DNA of 64,000 bases, taken from the NCBI GenBank assembly GCA_025980765.1, contig JAICXB010000014.1, positions 1 through 64,000 on the forward strand, written 5' to 3'. This DNA comes from Terriglobales bacterium. Lineage in GTDB: Bacteria; Acidobacteriota; Terriglobia; Terriglobales; Acidobacteriaceae. The translations under genes were made by a program, and so were the position numbers. Below are positions 33,506 to 42,086 of the stretch, piece after piece (position 1 is the stretch's first letter; every line of letters begins with the position of its first letter). Under the pieces are notes generated by a model. The model saw nothing but the letters and a program-made list of their open reading frames with translations. It was not told the origin of the DNA and did not search any database.

Positions 33506-35203
33506 ATGCGTTTCGCATTTTTCACGCTTCTCATTTCCCTTCTGATCCTTGCCGGCCCGTGCATTGCGCAGCAGGATGTGGATGCTTCCGCACCGCAGAA
33601 TGCCGGCGCGACGGCGCAATTGCGGGGGAAGGTTGAAATTAGCGGGCAAGTTGTTGATGCCTCGAGCGGACAGCCGCTCAAAAAAGCCTGGATCAATGCC
33701 CGTTCTTCTGAGCGCGGAGCCCGAAACGCGATCACTACGGTCACCGATGCGGAAGGGCGTTTTGATTTGAAAAACCTTGAGCCCGGTCGATATCAACTGG
33801 TTGCGCAGCGAAACGGATATGTGCGGCAGAGCTATGGAGAAAAAGCGCAAGGCGAAGCTGGAACTCCCATCACCGTCGCAGCCGGACAGAAATTTACTGA
33901 CATTGTTTTTCGTCTCGTGCAAGGCGGAGTCATTTCCGGCCGGATTGTAGACGAAGATGGAGAGCCGCTGGTTCGGGCGAACGTACTGGCGCTCGAGTTC
34001 CGCTATATGGCGGGCAAGCGCAAGCTGATTCCGGTGGGCTCAGCTTCCAGCGACGATCGCGGCGAGTATCGCATTTTTGGGATCCGTCCCGGCCAGGTGT
34101 ACGTGCGCGCCAGTTTCACAGGCAATGGCGGATTTTTCGATTCTGGGGAAGAAGTTAAATCGGGAGCGCAGGCGCAAAGTTCGTATGCGCCAATGTTCTA
34201 TCCCAACGTGCGCAATGCCAGCCAGGCGGCTTCGATCAGTCTGCATGGCGGCGACGAGCTGCACGCGGATTTTACGCTGTTGCCGGAACGCGCATACTCG
34301 ATAACCGGGCGCGTGACCGGAGGGATGCCTGGAGCTTCCGGTCGAGGCACATGGTTGACACTCTCGCCCCGGGGCCAAACCAATATGGGCTTTCCCAATT
34401 TTGGTTTTCAGAACAACAGCTTCACCGATTCTGACAACAAATTCACCTTCAGACATGTTCTTCCCGGTTCCTACTACCTAATGGCGCAACAGAATGAGGA
34501 AGGAAAAACCGCCAGTGGCAAAATCGCCATCGACGTGGGCGAAGGCAATGTTCAGGGCGTGGTGGTGGCGCTGGCGCCGCGTACGGAAATTAGCGGTCAC
34601 ATTGCGTTCGACAGCGGAGTTGCCGGCAAAGTCTCAGGAATCCGCGTGTCTCTTGTGTTGGATGAAGGGCAAAACTTTATGGGCGGCATCTCCGCGCAGG
34701 TGAAGGATGATGGCACATTCAGGATCGAAGCCGCACCCGAGGAGTACTATAGGCTCTCTGTATATGGGACCGGTTCCGACACGTATGTACGGTCAGCGCT
34801 CGCAGGCCGGGAAGATGTTCTGGAAAAGGGTCTTACCGGAGGATCGAGCCCATCTTTGGAGATCGTCATTGCTCAAGGCGGCCAAGTAAGCGGAACCGTA
34901 AAGAAAGCAGACGGCAATGCTGACGCGGGAGTGAGCGTGGTGCTGGTTCCCGAACACCGGCTGGCAGGCTTATCGGATGAGGATCGGACGGCGGTTACTG
35001 ATCAAAACGGGAATTACAAAGTAGCCGGAATCCGGCCGGGGCGGTACCGCGTCTATGCCTTCGAGCAGATGGAACCCGGCGCATACCAGGATGAGGAATG
35101 GCTCAAGCGCTATGAGGCCGACGGAAAATCAGTCGAGATAAGCGGAACCGGCCAGGAGACGCTTGATCTCAAGCCAATCCTGGCGATCGCAGAACAGTAC
35201 TAG
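33506..35203 (+). CDS. Exported carboxypeptidase-regulatory-like repeat protein
   Basis: A 565-aa protein with a signal peptide (AFFTLLISLLILAGPCIAQQ). Several CarboxypepD_reg-like Ig-fold repeats follow: VEISGQVVDASSGQPLKKAW, then RFDLKNLEPGRYQLVAQRNG; GGVISGRIVDEDGEPLVRAN; and TDQNGNYKVAGIRPGRYRVY near the end. Such domains are extracellular and often sit in cell-surface proteins; no catalytic domain is attached. It is convergent with ftsW only 13 nt away, in the position where murG would be expected. Confidence 0.8.
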   Translation: MRFAFFTLLISLLILAGPCIAQQDVDASAPQNAGATAQLRGKVEISGQVVDASSGQPLKKAWINARSSERGARNAITTVTDAEGRFDLKNLEPGRYQLVAQRNGYVRQSYGEKAQGEAGTPITVAAGQKFTDIVFRLVQGGVISGRIVDEDGEPLVRANVLALEFRYMAGKRKLIPVGSASSDDRGEYRIFGIRPGQVYVRASFTGNGGFFDSGEEVKSGAQAQSSYAPMFYPNVRNASQAASISLHGGDELHADFTLLPERAYSITGRVTGGMPGASGRGTWLTLSPRGQTNMGFPNFGFQNNSFTDSDNKFTFRHVLPGSYYLMAQQNEEGKTASGKIAIDVGEGNVQGVVVALAPRTEISGHIAFDSGVAGKVSGIRVSLVLDEGQNFMGGISAQVKDDGTFRIEAAPEEYYRLSVYGTGSDTYVRSALAGREDVLEKGLTGGSSPSLEIVIAQGGQVSGTVKKADGNADAGVSVVLVPEHRLAGLSDEDRTAVTDQNGNYKVAGIRPGRYRVYAFEQMEPGAYQDEEWLKRYEADGKSVEISGTGQETLDLKPILAIAEQY

Positions 35204-35215
35204 CGCGATTTGAAC

Positions 35216-36307
35216 CTAGTCTATCTGTTGGCTGATATTGAGCAAGACGCCGACACAGGCGAGAGTGATGAACAGTGAACTGCCGCCATAAGAAATAAAT
35301 GGCAAGGGAATGCCTTTGGTAGGCAGCAATCCCAAAACGACGCTGATGTTGAAAAACGCCTGAATGACGATGGTGCTGGTAATCCCAACGGCGAGGAAGC
35401 GCGCGTAAAGGTCGGAGGTGCGCATTGCCGCCCTCATCCCGCGATAGCAGAGCACCCCAAACAACGCGACCACTGCCAGCGTGCCTAGCAGACCCAACTC
35501 TTCAGCAATCACCGCGAAGATGAAATCGGTGTGCGGTTCGGGAAGGTAGAAAAGCTTCTGCTTTCCTTCCATCAAGCCGAGGCCGGCGATCCCACCGGTT
35601 CCAACGGCGATCAGCGACTGAATCATATGGAAGCCACGCCCTTGCGGATCGGACCATGGATCCAGAAAGGCCAACATGCGCTCTCGCCGCCATCCCACGC
35701 GAAAAAGCAAGATGTAGAGGACTGGCAGGCAGGCGGCGAAGCCATAGCCTAGATACTTCATCTCCATGCCAGCTACAAATAAAACTGACGCGGTCAGTGC
35801 CATGCAAACCATCGCGGTGCCAAGGTCGGGCTGCTTGACGATCAGCGCAGAGAAGATCACGCTGGGCAGAATTGCCGGAAGCAAGGTATGCCGCCAGTCC
35901 GCGATCTCGCGCGTGCGGTTCTCGAGGAAGTAGGCGAGGAAGAGAATCAGTGCGGGTTTTGCCAGTTCCGAAGGCTGAAAGGAAAAAATGCCGAAGCGCA
36001 GCCAGCGATGGGTGTTGTGGGAACGATCCAGAAAAAAGACCGCGACCAACAGCACCATCGTCAGGCCGAGCAGGGTGAAGACCACGGCGGGATGCTTGTA
36101 GCGCCGGTAGTCGACGCGCATCAGGGCGACCATCGCCAGCAGGCCGGCGACTGCCCATCCAATCTGGCGCAATAAGAAGGTGTAGGGAGATCCGAATTTA
36201 TCTTTGGCCATCACCGCCGAGGCGCTGAAGACCATTACCAGCCCAAGAAGAACGAGGAGAAGAACGGCGCCGAACAGCCAGCGGTCCACGCTGACTCGCT
36301 TTGCCAT
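35216..36307 (-). CDS. ftsW: Septal peptidoglycan polymerase FtsW (SEDS)
   Basis: A 363-aa SEDS glycosyltransferase that polymerises lipid II at the division site with its PBP partner. About ten membrane helices are present. Hallmarks are VMVFSASAVMA, WLRFGIFSFQPSELAKPALI, IVKQPDLGTAMV, DPWSDPQGRGFHMIQSLIAV, then GLGLMEGKQK, and PLPFISYGGSSL. It overlaps the murD stop by 1 nt. It is the last gene of the cluster here; murG does not follow. Confidence 0.93.
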   Translation of the reverse strand: MAKRVSVDRWLFGAVLLLVLLGLVMVFSASAVMAKDKFGSPYTFLLRQIGWAVAGLLAMVALMRVDYRRYKHPAVVFTLLGLTMVLLVAVFFLDRSHNTHRWLRFGIFSFQPSELAKPALILFLAYFLENRTREIADWRHTLLPAILPSVIFSALIVKQPDLGTAMVCMALTASVLFVAGMEMKYLGYGFAACLPVLYILLFRVGWRRERMLAFLDPWSDPQGRGFHMIQSLIAVGTGGIAGLGLMEGKQKLFYLPEPHTDFIFAVIAEELGLLGTLAVVALFGVLCYRGMRAAMRTSDLYARFLAVGITSTIVIQAFFNISVVLGLLPTKGIPLPFISYGGSSLFITLACVGVLLNISQQID

Positions 36308-37695
36308 CAGCGGCGCTCCTGCGCGGCGGCCGCCGGCTGTTGTAGCCGCTCCACCAAGGCGCGGAAGGTGCGCCCGCGATGCTCGTAATTCTCAAACTGA
36401 TCGAAGCTGGAGCAGGCCGGCGCGAGGAGAACCACATCGCCGGACTTCGCGGCATCGTGGGCGCGCTCAACCGCCGCTTCCAGAGTCATGCAGGGCATGA
36501 CCTCAACTGCCGGCTGCACATGCGAACGGATCTTCTCCGCCGCGGACCCGATTGTGTACACGCGCTTCACCCGTGCGCGAAGCAGGTTGTTCATCTGCGT
36601 GTAGTCGCTGTTCTTGTCTTTGCCTCCGAGGATGAGATGGATATTGCCGGCGAATGATTCAATGGCCTTGATCGTTGCGTCGACATTCGTCGCCTTGGAA
36701 TCGTTGTAGTACTCGACTCCCCGGATGGTGGCGATGTGCTGTAGGCGATGTTCGACGGCCTTGAAGCGGCGCACGGCGTCGCGAATGCTCTGTATGTCGC
36801 ATCCACAAAGACGTCCAACCGCGATTGCGGCGAGAACGTTCTCCACATTGTGAGATCCCTTCAGTGGGATCTCGGAGACGGGCATCACGATCTGATCGAG
36901 CTTGTCGTCGCGCCAATAAATCTCATCGCCGCGTAGAAAAGCTCCGATGCTCTCACCCTTCAGCTCCTGCTTGCGTGAAAACCAGCAGAGCTGTCCCTTG
37001 GTGCGCGATCGCAGCGCGGCGCTGCCGGGATCATCGAGATTAAGAACCGAGTAGTCCGACGAGTTCTGGTTTTCGAAGATGCGAGCCTTGGCGGCGGTGT
37101 AGGCCTCAAGGCTGCCATGGCGGTCGAGATGATCGGGGGTGATGTTCAGCACGACTGCGATGTGCGGATGGAAGGTCTCGATCGTTTCCAGTTGAAAGCT
37201 CGAAATTTCGACCACGTTCACTGTGTCATCGGTTGAGTCATCGACCAGCAGAATGACGGGCGTGCCAATGTTTCCGCCAACGAGAGTCCGCTGGCTGGAG
37301 CTGGCGATCACCTCGCCGCAGAGAGTTGTCGTCGTAGTCTTTCCGTTGGAGCCAGTGATGGCGACGATCTTGCCTTTCAGAAATCGTGCCGCCAGCTCGA
37401 TTTCCCCGATTACCGGAATTCCCTGCTGGCGCGCGCGGACCAGTTGCGAAACGTCGGCAGGAACGCCGGGACTGACAACAATCAGGTCCTGATCGCGAAA
37501 CGTCCGCTCGCCATGGCCGCCGGTTTCGATCGCGATTCCGCGTTCGAGCAGCGCGGGAATCTCATTCTTGAGTTCGCTCTGGCTGCGAGTTTCGGAGACA
37601 GTGACGTGCGCGCCGCGGGTCGCAAGAAACTGCGCCGAAGCAATGCCGGACTTGCCCAGTCCGACCACCAGCACACGTTTATTCTTCACTTCCAT
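36307..37695 (-). CDS. murD: UDP-N-acetylmuramoylalanine-D-glutamate ligase
   Basis: A 462-aa Mur ligase that adds D-Glu to UDP-MurNAc-L-Ala. Features are the N-terminal Rossmann VLVVGLGKSGIASAQFLATR, ATP loop AITGSNGKTTTTTLCGEV, NITPDHLDRHGSLEAYTAAK, and YNDSKATNVDATIKAI with LGGKDKNSD. The start ATG at 37695 lies within an ACCCGATGG unit like those of the adjacent repeat and has no Shine-Dalgarno. MEVKNKRVLVVG is nevertheless the usual family start. The gene continues into ftsW. Confidence 0.93.
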   Translation of the reverse strand: MEVKNKRVLVVGLGKSGIASAQFLATRGAHVTVSETRSQSELKNEIPALLERGIAIETGGHGERTFRDQDLIVVSPGVPADVSQLVRARQQGIPVIGEIELAARFLKGKIVAITGSNGKTTTTTLCGEVIASSSQRTLVGGNIGTPVILLVDDSTDDTVNVVEISSFQLETIETFHPHIAVVLNITPDHLDRHGSLEAYTAAKARIFENQNSSDYSVLNLDDPGSAALRSRTKGQLCWFSRKQELKGESIGAFLRGDEIYWRDDKLDQIVMPVSEIPLKGSHNVENVLAAIAVGRLCGCDIQSIRDAVRRFKAVEHRLQHIATIRGVEYYNDSKATNVDATIKAIESFAGNIHLILGGKDKNSDYTQMNNLLRARVKRVYTIGSAAEKIRSHVQPAVEVMPCMTLEAAVERAHDAAKSGDVVLLAPACSSFDQFENYEHRGRTFRALVERLQQPAAAAQERR

Positions 37696-37710
37696 CGGGT
37701 TCTGAAGGAA

Positions 37711-37788
37711 ATCGGGCCATCGGGTGATCGGGTCATCGGGTGATCTGATTTCACTTCACCCGATGACCCGATGGCCCGATCACCCGAT
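37711..37788. repeat. CCCGATNN 8-nt-period inverted repeat, copy 1 (murD-mraY)
   Basis: The left arm is four 8-mers ATCGGGCC, ATCGGGTG, ATCGGGTC, ATCGGGTG. The right arm 37757-37788 is CACCCGAT, GACCCGAT, GGCCCGAT, CACCCGAT. An 11-nt linker follows GATCTGA. Only three of 78 positions differ from the copy at 39007-39084, on the other side of mraY. It occupies the murD-mraY spacer. Confidence 0.9.
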
Positions 37789-37829
37789 TTCGAATTCCTC
37801 CGTCATTGTGCCACGATACCAGCGCAACG

Positions 37830-38981
37830 TCAGCGCAGTTTCAAAGTTGTGAGAGCAAAAAGTGCAAACACCAGAGCGGCAATCCAGAAGCGGACGATCA
37901 CCTTCGATTCCGACCATCCTAGAAGTTCAAAATGGTGGTGCAGTGGCGCCATCTTGAAAATGCGCTTTTTGCGCAGCTTGTAGGAACCCACCTGGAGCAT
38001 CACCGAAAGCGCCTCTAAAACAAACACTCCTCCGATAAAGGGCAGCAACAGCTCCTGCTTGATAATCACCGCTACAGTGCCGATCGCGCCACCCAAACCC
38101 AGCGAGCCGACATCGCCCATAAAAATTTCGGCGGGATGCGCGTTGTACCAGAGAAAGCCGATACTGGCCCCGACCATCGCTCCGCAAAAAACCGTCAGCT
38201 CCGCCACCTGCGGCATCTTCTGCAGTTCCAGGTACTCGGCAAATTGGGCATGCCCGCTCACGTAGGTAAGCACTGTAAGCGCGGCGGTGGCAATGATGGT
38301 GCACCCGATTGCCAGTCCGTCGAGTCCATCTGTGAGGTTTACTGCATTGCTGGAGCCGACGATGACCAGAGCGACAAAGACAATAAACGGCAGAAATGCC
38401 ACGATCCAGAGATGTGGAACGTGAAGCAAGCCGTGCAGCGCCAGATCGGGATGGTAGTTCTTTGCGAACGGGACCATCAGTCGCGTTGAGTATTTGCCAG
38501 TCGCCTGAAGTGTGACCAGAGTGACCGCTACAAGCACGCTGACGAGAAATTGCAGCAAAAGCTTGCTGCGTCCGGTGAGGCCAAGATTGCGGTGGTGAAC
38601 GATCTTCAGATAGTCGTCGGTGAAGCCTATGGCGGCAAACGCCATCAACGCAAGCACCGCGATCCAGACATATCCGTTGGAAAGATCGGCCCAAAGCACC
38701 GTTGGGACAATAATGGCGACGGAAATCAGGACGCCGCCCATGGTTGGAGTGCCCGCCTTCTTCTGGTGGGCCGCCGGGCCCTCCTCGCGGATGTACTGCC
38801 CAATCTGGAACTCACGAAGCTGGCGGATGATGGCCGGTCCTACAATCAGGCCCATGAACAGCGCGGTCAGGCCGGCAAATGCCGTGCGAAAGGTGAGATA
38901 ACGGAAGATGCGAAACGGCGGGAAGAACGTGTGCAGCTTCTGATACAGCAGCCAGTAAAGCAATCTTCCTCCGGGAATCAT
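37830..38981 (-). CDS. mraY: Phospho-N-acetylmuramoyl-pentapeptide transferase
   Basis: A 383-aa integral membrane enzyme making lipid I from UDP-MurNAc-pentapeptide and undecaprenyl phosphate. Hallmarks are REEGPAAHQKKAGTPTMGGV, FTDDYLK with the catalytic Asp pair, SNAVNLTDGLDGLAIGCTII, then the second catalytic block AEIFMGDVGSLGLGGAIG and the late APLHHHFEL. The gene is flanked on both sides by near-identical 78-bp palindromic elements, and its ribosome-binding region lies in the arm of a further repeat. Confidence 0.94.
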   Translation of the reverse strand: MIPGGRLLYWLLYQKLHTFFPPFRIFRYLTFRTAFAGLTALFMGLIVGPAIIRQLREFQIGQYIREEGPAAHQKKAGTPTMGGVLISVAIIVPTVLWADLSNGYVWIAVLALMAFAAIGFTDDYLKIVHHRNLGLTGRSKLLLQFLVSVLVAVTLVTLQATGKYSTRLMVPFAKNYHPDLALHGLLHVPHLWIVAFLPFIVFVALVIVGSSNAVNLTDGLDGLAIGCTIIATAALTVLTYVSGHAQFAEYLELQKMPQVAELTVFCGAMVGASIGFLWYNAHPAEIFMGDVGSLGLGGAIGTVAVIIKQELLLPFIGGVFVLEALSVMLQVGSYKLRKKRIFKMAPLHHHFELLGWSESKVIVRFWIAALVFALFALTTLKLR

Positions 38982-38984
38982 TTG

Positions 38985-39113
38985 TCACCGCAGAGGCAGT
39001 GAGGAGATCGGGCCATCGGGTGATCGGGTCATTGGGTGATCTGACTTCACTTCACCCGATGACCCGATGGCCCGATCAACCGATTCTTGTGTTCTTCCTG
39101 TCTCCGTGGTGAA
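38985..39113. repeat. Nested inverted repeats in the mraY-murF spacer (CCCGATNN copy 2 inside a CACCG-type element)
   Basis: The outer arms are TCACCGCAGAGGCAGTGAGG near 38986-39005 and TTCCTGTCTCCGTGGTGA at about 39095-39112. They belong to the CACGGAGA/CACAGAGG family. Between them lies a 78-bp CCCGATNN element (39007-39084) almost identical to the one at 37711-37788. One repeat family has thus been inserted into another. Confidence 0.85.
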
Positions 39114-40496
39114 TCAGTTCTTCTTCTGCTCCAGCCGTTCCAGCGCCCGCTCCAGCTTCACGCCTCTGGAGGCTTTGAGCAGGACCACATCGCCGGGCTG
39201 CAAATTGCCGGCCAGCCAATCTCCTGCCTGCTCGGGAGTTTCGACGAAACTTGCAGCGACCCCGCCGTGGGCCGCCGCTTTCACTATAAAGCTCGCGGTT
39301 CCGCGGACTCCGACAAGAATATCGATTTTGCGTTGTGCAATGTGATTCCCGCATTTGTAATGCAGCTCCGCGGAGGTCGGCCCCAGCTCCAACATCTCGC
39401 CAATCACAGCGATGCGGCGTCCGCCGTCGCGCACTGGAAAGGACGCGAGCACGTCGGTCATGGCCTTCAACGCCTCAGGATTGCAGTTATAAGAGTCGTT
39501 GATGATGGTAGCTCCCGCAATTTCGAGCAACTGGCCGCGCTTGTCAGGAGGCTTTAACGAAGTAAGCGACGCTACGGCTTCTGAGGGAGTGATTCCTGCT
39601 TCAAGTCCGACCGCCAGTCCCGCCAGTGCATTCATGATGTTGTGCCTGCCCAGCAATGGGAGCTCAGCCGGCGTGTTCACACCGCTGGCGACAAGCTGGA
39701 AGCGCGAGCCGCTCCCGCCGAGGTCCTGGATGCGTTGCGCGCAAACATCTGCCGGTTCCTCAATACCAAATGTCACCACTTTGCCGTGAAAGTCACGGCC
39801 GAACTGAGAAACGTAAGCGTCGTCGGCATTCAGGAAAGCGGCGCCGCCGGCGGGGAGCGACGCAACCAATTCGTACTTGGCCCGCGCGACGCCGGCGATG
39901 CCGTCGGGAAAATTCTCAAAGTGAACTGGCGCGACCGAGGTCACAGCGCCCCAATCGGGTTTCGCAATCTCGCATAGCGCGGCGATCTCCCCGGCGTGCG
40001 ACATGCCCATTTCGATCACCGCTATCTCGTGCTCCGGCTCGATTTTCAGCAATTGCAGCGGCAGTCCAAAATGGTTGTTGAGGTTGCCTTGAGATTTCAG
40101 CACGCGAAAACGCCTAGAGAGAATGTGGGCAATGATTTCCTTGGTAGTTGTCTTACCCGCGGAACCGGTCACTCCAATCACTCGCTTGCCCCAGAGACGC
40201 CGGGCGGCGGCCCCAAGCCTCTGCAGCGCGGTCAGCGTGTCGGCAACCGCGAGAACTCGCGAGTTCGCAGGAAATCGATGCGCGTGTTGGGCGGCGACAA
40301 TCGCCGCGACAGCGCCTGATGAAAGTGCCAACTCGACGAAGTCGTGGCCATCGAGTCGTTCGCCCTTCACCGCAATGAACAGGTCTCCAGGCTGCAGCGT
40401 GCGGGAATCGATGGAGTAGCCCGATGCAACTTGCTCGCCATCGAAGCTGCCCTTAGCTTCGGTAAACTCTGCAACCCTCCACAGCGGCAGTCTCAT
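39114..40496 (-). CDS. murF: UDP-MurNAc-tripeptide-D-Ala-D-Ala ligase
   Basis: A 460-aa Mur ligase that adds D-Ala-D-Ala. It has YSIDSRTLQPGDLFIAVKGE, then ATP loop VIGVTGSAGKTTTKEIIAHI, MGMSHAGEIAALCEIAKPDW (MurF-specific), and ATIINDSYNCNPEALKAM. It overlaps the murE stop by 4 nt (coupled). Length and motifs are complete. Confidence 0.93.
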   Translation of the reverse strand: MRLPLWRVAEFTEAKGSFDGEQVASGYSIDSRTLQPGDLFIAVKGERLDGHDFVELALSSGAVAAIVAAQHAHRFPANSRVLAVADTLTALQRLGAAARRLWGKRVIGVTGSAGKTTTKEIIAHILSRRFRVLKSQGNLNNHFGLPLQLLKIEPEHEIAVIEMGMSHAGEIAALCEIAKPDWGAVTSVAPVHFENFPDGIAGVARAKYELVASLPAGGAAFLNADDAYVSQFGRDFHGKVVTFGIEEPADVCAQRIQDLGGSGSRFQLVASGVNTPAELPLLGRHNIMNALAGLAVGLEAGITPSEAVASLTSLKPPDKRGQLLEIAGATIINDSYNCNPEALKAMTDVLASFPVRDGGRRIAVIGEMLELGPTSAELHYKCGNHIAQRKIDILVGVRGTASFIVKAAAHGGVAASFVETPEQAGDWLAGNLQPGDVVLLKASRGVKLERALERLEQKKN

Positions 40497-42010
40497 GCGA
40501 CGGGAACTCCCGCGGACGCGCCGATATAGCCGTGCTCCGCCAGTGCCCGCTTCGCAACGTCAACATCGTCAAAGGGAAAGGTTCCCTCTCGCATGATTTG
40601 GTATTTCTCATGTCCTTTTCCGGCAATCAGCACAATGTCTCCGGGTTGCGCTTCGAGAATTGCCAATTCAACGGCTTTGCGGCGATCTACTTCGATCGTA
40701 TGCTTTGTTCCAGTCGCGAGCAGGCCTGGGAGCGCGTCGGCAATGATTGTTTGCGGATCTTCGCTGCGGGGATTGTCGGAGGTCAGAACCACGAAGTCGC
40801 TGCCCTCACCGGCGGCACGGGCCATTAAGGGACGCTTGTTGCGGTCGCGGTCGCCCCCGCAGCCGAATAGAGTAATTACCCGCCCGGGCGCCTTCTGCTG
40901 GGAAAGCAATTGCCGGGCGACACGAGTGAGATTTCGCAAAGCATCGTCGGTGTGCGCATAATCGACGACTACAATGAACGGCTGACCGCAATCGACTCGT
41001 TCGAATCTGCCAGGTACGCGGTCGAAATTCGCAATCGCTCCCCGGATCTGCCGCAGGTCGCACCCGCGGGCGTATGCGGCGACTGCCGCACCCAGCACGT
41101 TATAGACATTGATCTGCCCAATGAGTCGCGATTCGAGATCCACACCTTGGTCATGAATACGCAGGCGGAAATGCGTCCCGCTGGATAAATACTGAATACC
41201 TTCTGCAGCCGCATCGCATTCGCGGCCAAACCCATAGGTAATCACCTCGGATCCGCTCGCCAATGCGATCTTGCGAAGCTGGACTCCGTAGGCATCATCC
41301 CCATTCAGCACCGCTACCCGAGGAGCTGTCGCCCCGTTCCGTTCAAACAACTTCTGCTTTGCGCCGAAATAGGAATCCATCGTCTGGTGATAATCGAGAT
41401 GATCGCGGGTGAGATTCGTGAATACTGCGACATCGTAGTGCAAGCCGTACACGCGGCCCTGTTCCAGCGCGTGAGACGAAACCTCCATCACCGCTTCACC
41501 TTCTCCCGACCGCACCGCTGCCGCGAAGGTCTCATTTAGTTCAAGCGATTCGGGAGTGGTGTGCGGCGCGGGCAATATGCGGCCGCCGACGTGATACTCG
41601 ATGGTTCCAATCATCGCCGCTTCACGGCCGCTGCTGCGCAGAATGTGTTCGGTTAAGAACGCCGTAGTAGTTTTGCCATTGGTGCCGGTAATTCCGGTCA
41701 GCTTCAACTTTTCCGCAGGACGACCGTAGAAGTTGGCGCTGATGCCGGCGAGGGCTCGCCGACCGTTGGCAACGTTAGCGAATGCGAGGTTCAACGGAGG
41801 CGACAAATCAGCAGAATCACTTACCACCGCCGCCGCCCCGGAGCGAACCGCATTCACTACAAACCGATTTCCATCGCTTGCCTCGCCTCGCATGGCAACA
41901 AAAAGAAAGCCCTGCTTCACCTTGCGTGAATCGTAAGCGACGCCAGAGATTTCGGCATCGCCGCTTGCCGCCTGCGTCTCCACGTCGCACAGGATTTCCC
42001 GGAAGGTCAT
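40493..42010 (-). CDS. murE: UDP-MurNAc-tripeptide synthetase (diaminopimelate-adding type)
   Basis: About 505 aa. It has VAYDSRKVKQGFLFVAMRGE, then GITGTNGKTTTAFLTEHILR (ATP loop), HTTPESLELNETFA, MEVSSHALEQGRVYGLHYDV, and LTRDHLDYH. The late motif TSDNPRSEDP is the DNPR signature associated with meso-diaminopimelate specificity. ATG 42010 (MTFREILCD) fits the family start; a TTG at 42034 would add eight residues. The reading frame runs directly into murF. Confidence 0.92.
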   Translation of the reverse strand: MTFREILCDVETQAASGDAEISGVAYDSRKVKQGFLFVAMRGEASDGNRFVVNAVRSGAAAVVSDSADLSPPLNLAFANVANGRRALAGISANFYGRPAEKLKLTGITGTNGKTTTAFLTEHILRSSGREAAMIGTIEYHVGGRILPAPHTTPESLELNETFAAAVRSGEGEAVMEVSSHALEQGRVYGLHYDVAVFTNLTRDHLDYHQTMDSYFGAKQKLFERNGATAPRVAVLNGDDAYGVQLRKIALASGSEVITYGFGRECDAAAEGIQYLSSGTHFRLRIHDQGVDLESRLIGQINVYNVLGAAVAAYARGCDLRQIRGAIANFDRVPGRFERVDCGQPFIVVVDYAHTDDALRNLTRVARQLLSQQKAPGRVITLFGCGGDRDRNKRPLMARAAGEGSDFVVLTSDNPRSEDPQTIIADALPGLLATGTKHTIEVDRRKAVELAILEAQPGDIVLIAGKGHEKYQIMREGTFPFDDVDVAKRALAEHGYIGASAGVPVA

Positions 42011-42086
42011 CTGAACGCGATTATAGCCGCGCAAATCCGTAGATCGATTCAGAGCAACAACCTAAGTAGCAGCACGAAAGTTCACC

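Noticed and set aside
37711-37788. CRISPR-like regular array (8-nt CCCGAT units)
   Set aside because: Units are far too short, there are no spacers of constant length, and the two halves are inverted relative to each other; no cas genes nearby.
37927-38694. Minus-strand 255-aa frame within mraY
   Set aside because: Out-of-frame shadow of mraY, which shows all its catalytic motifs.
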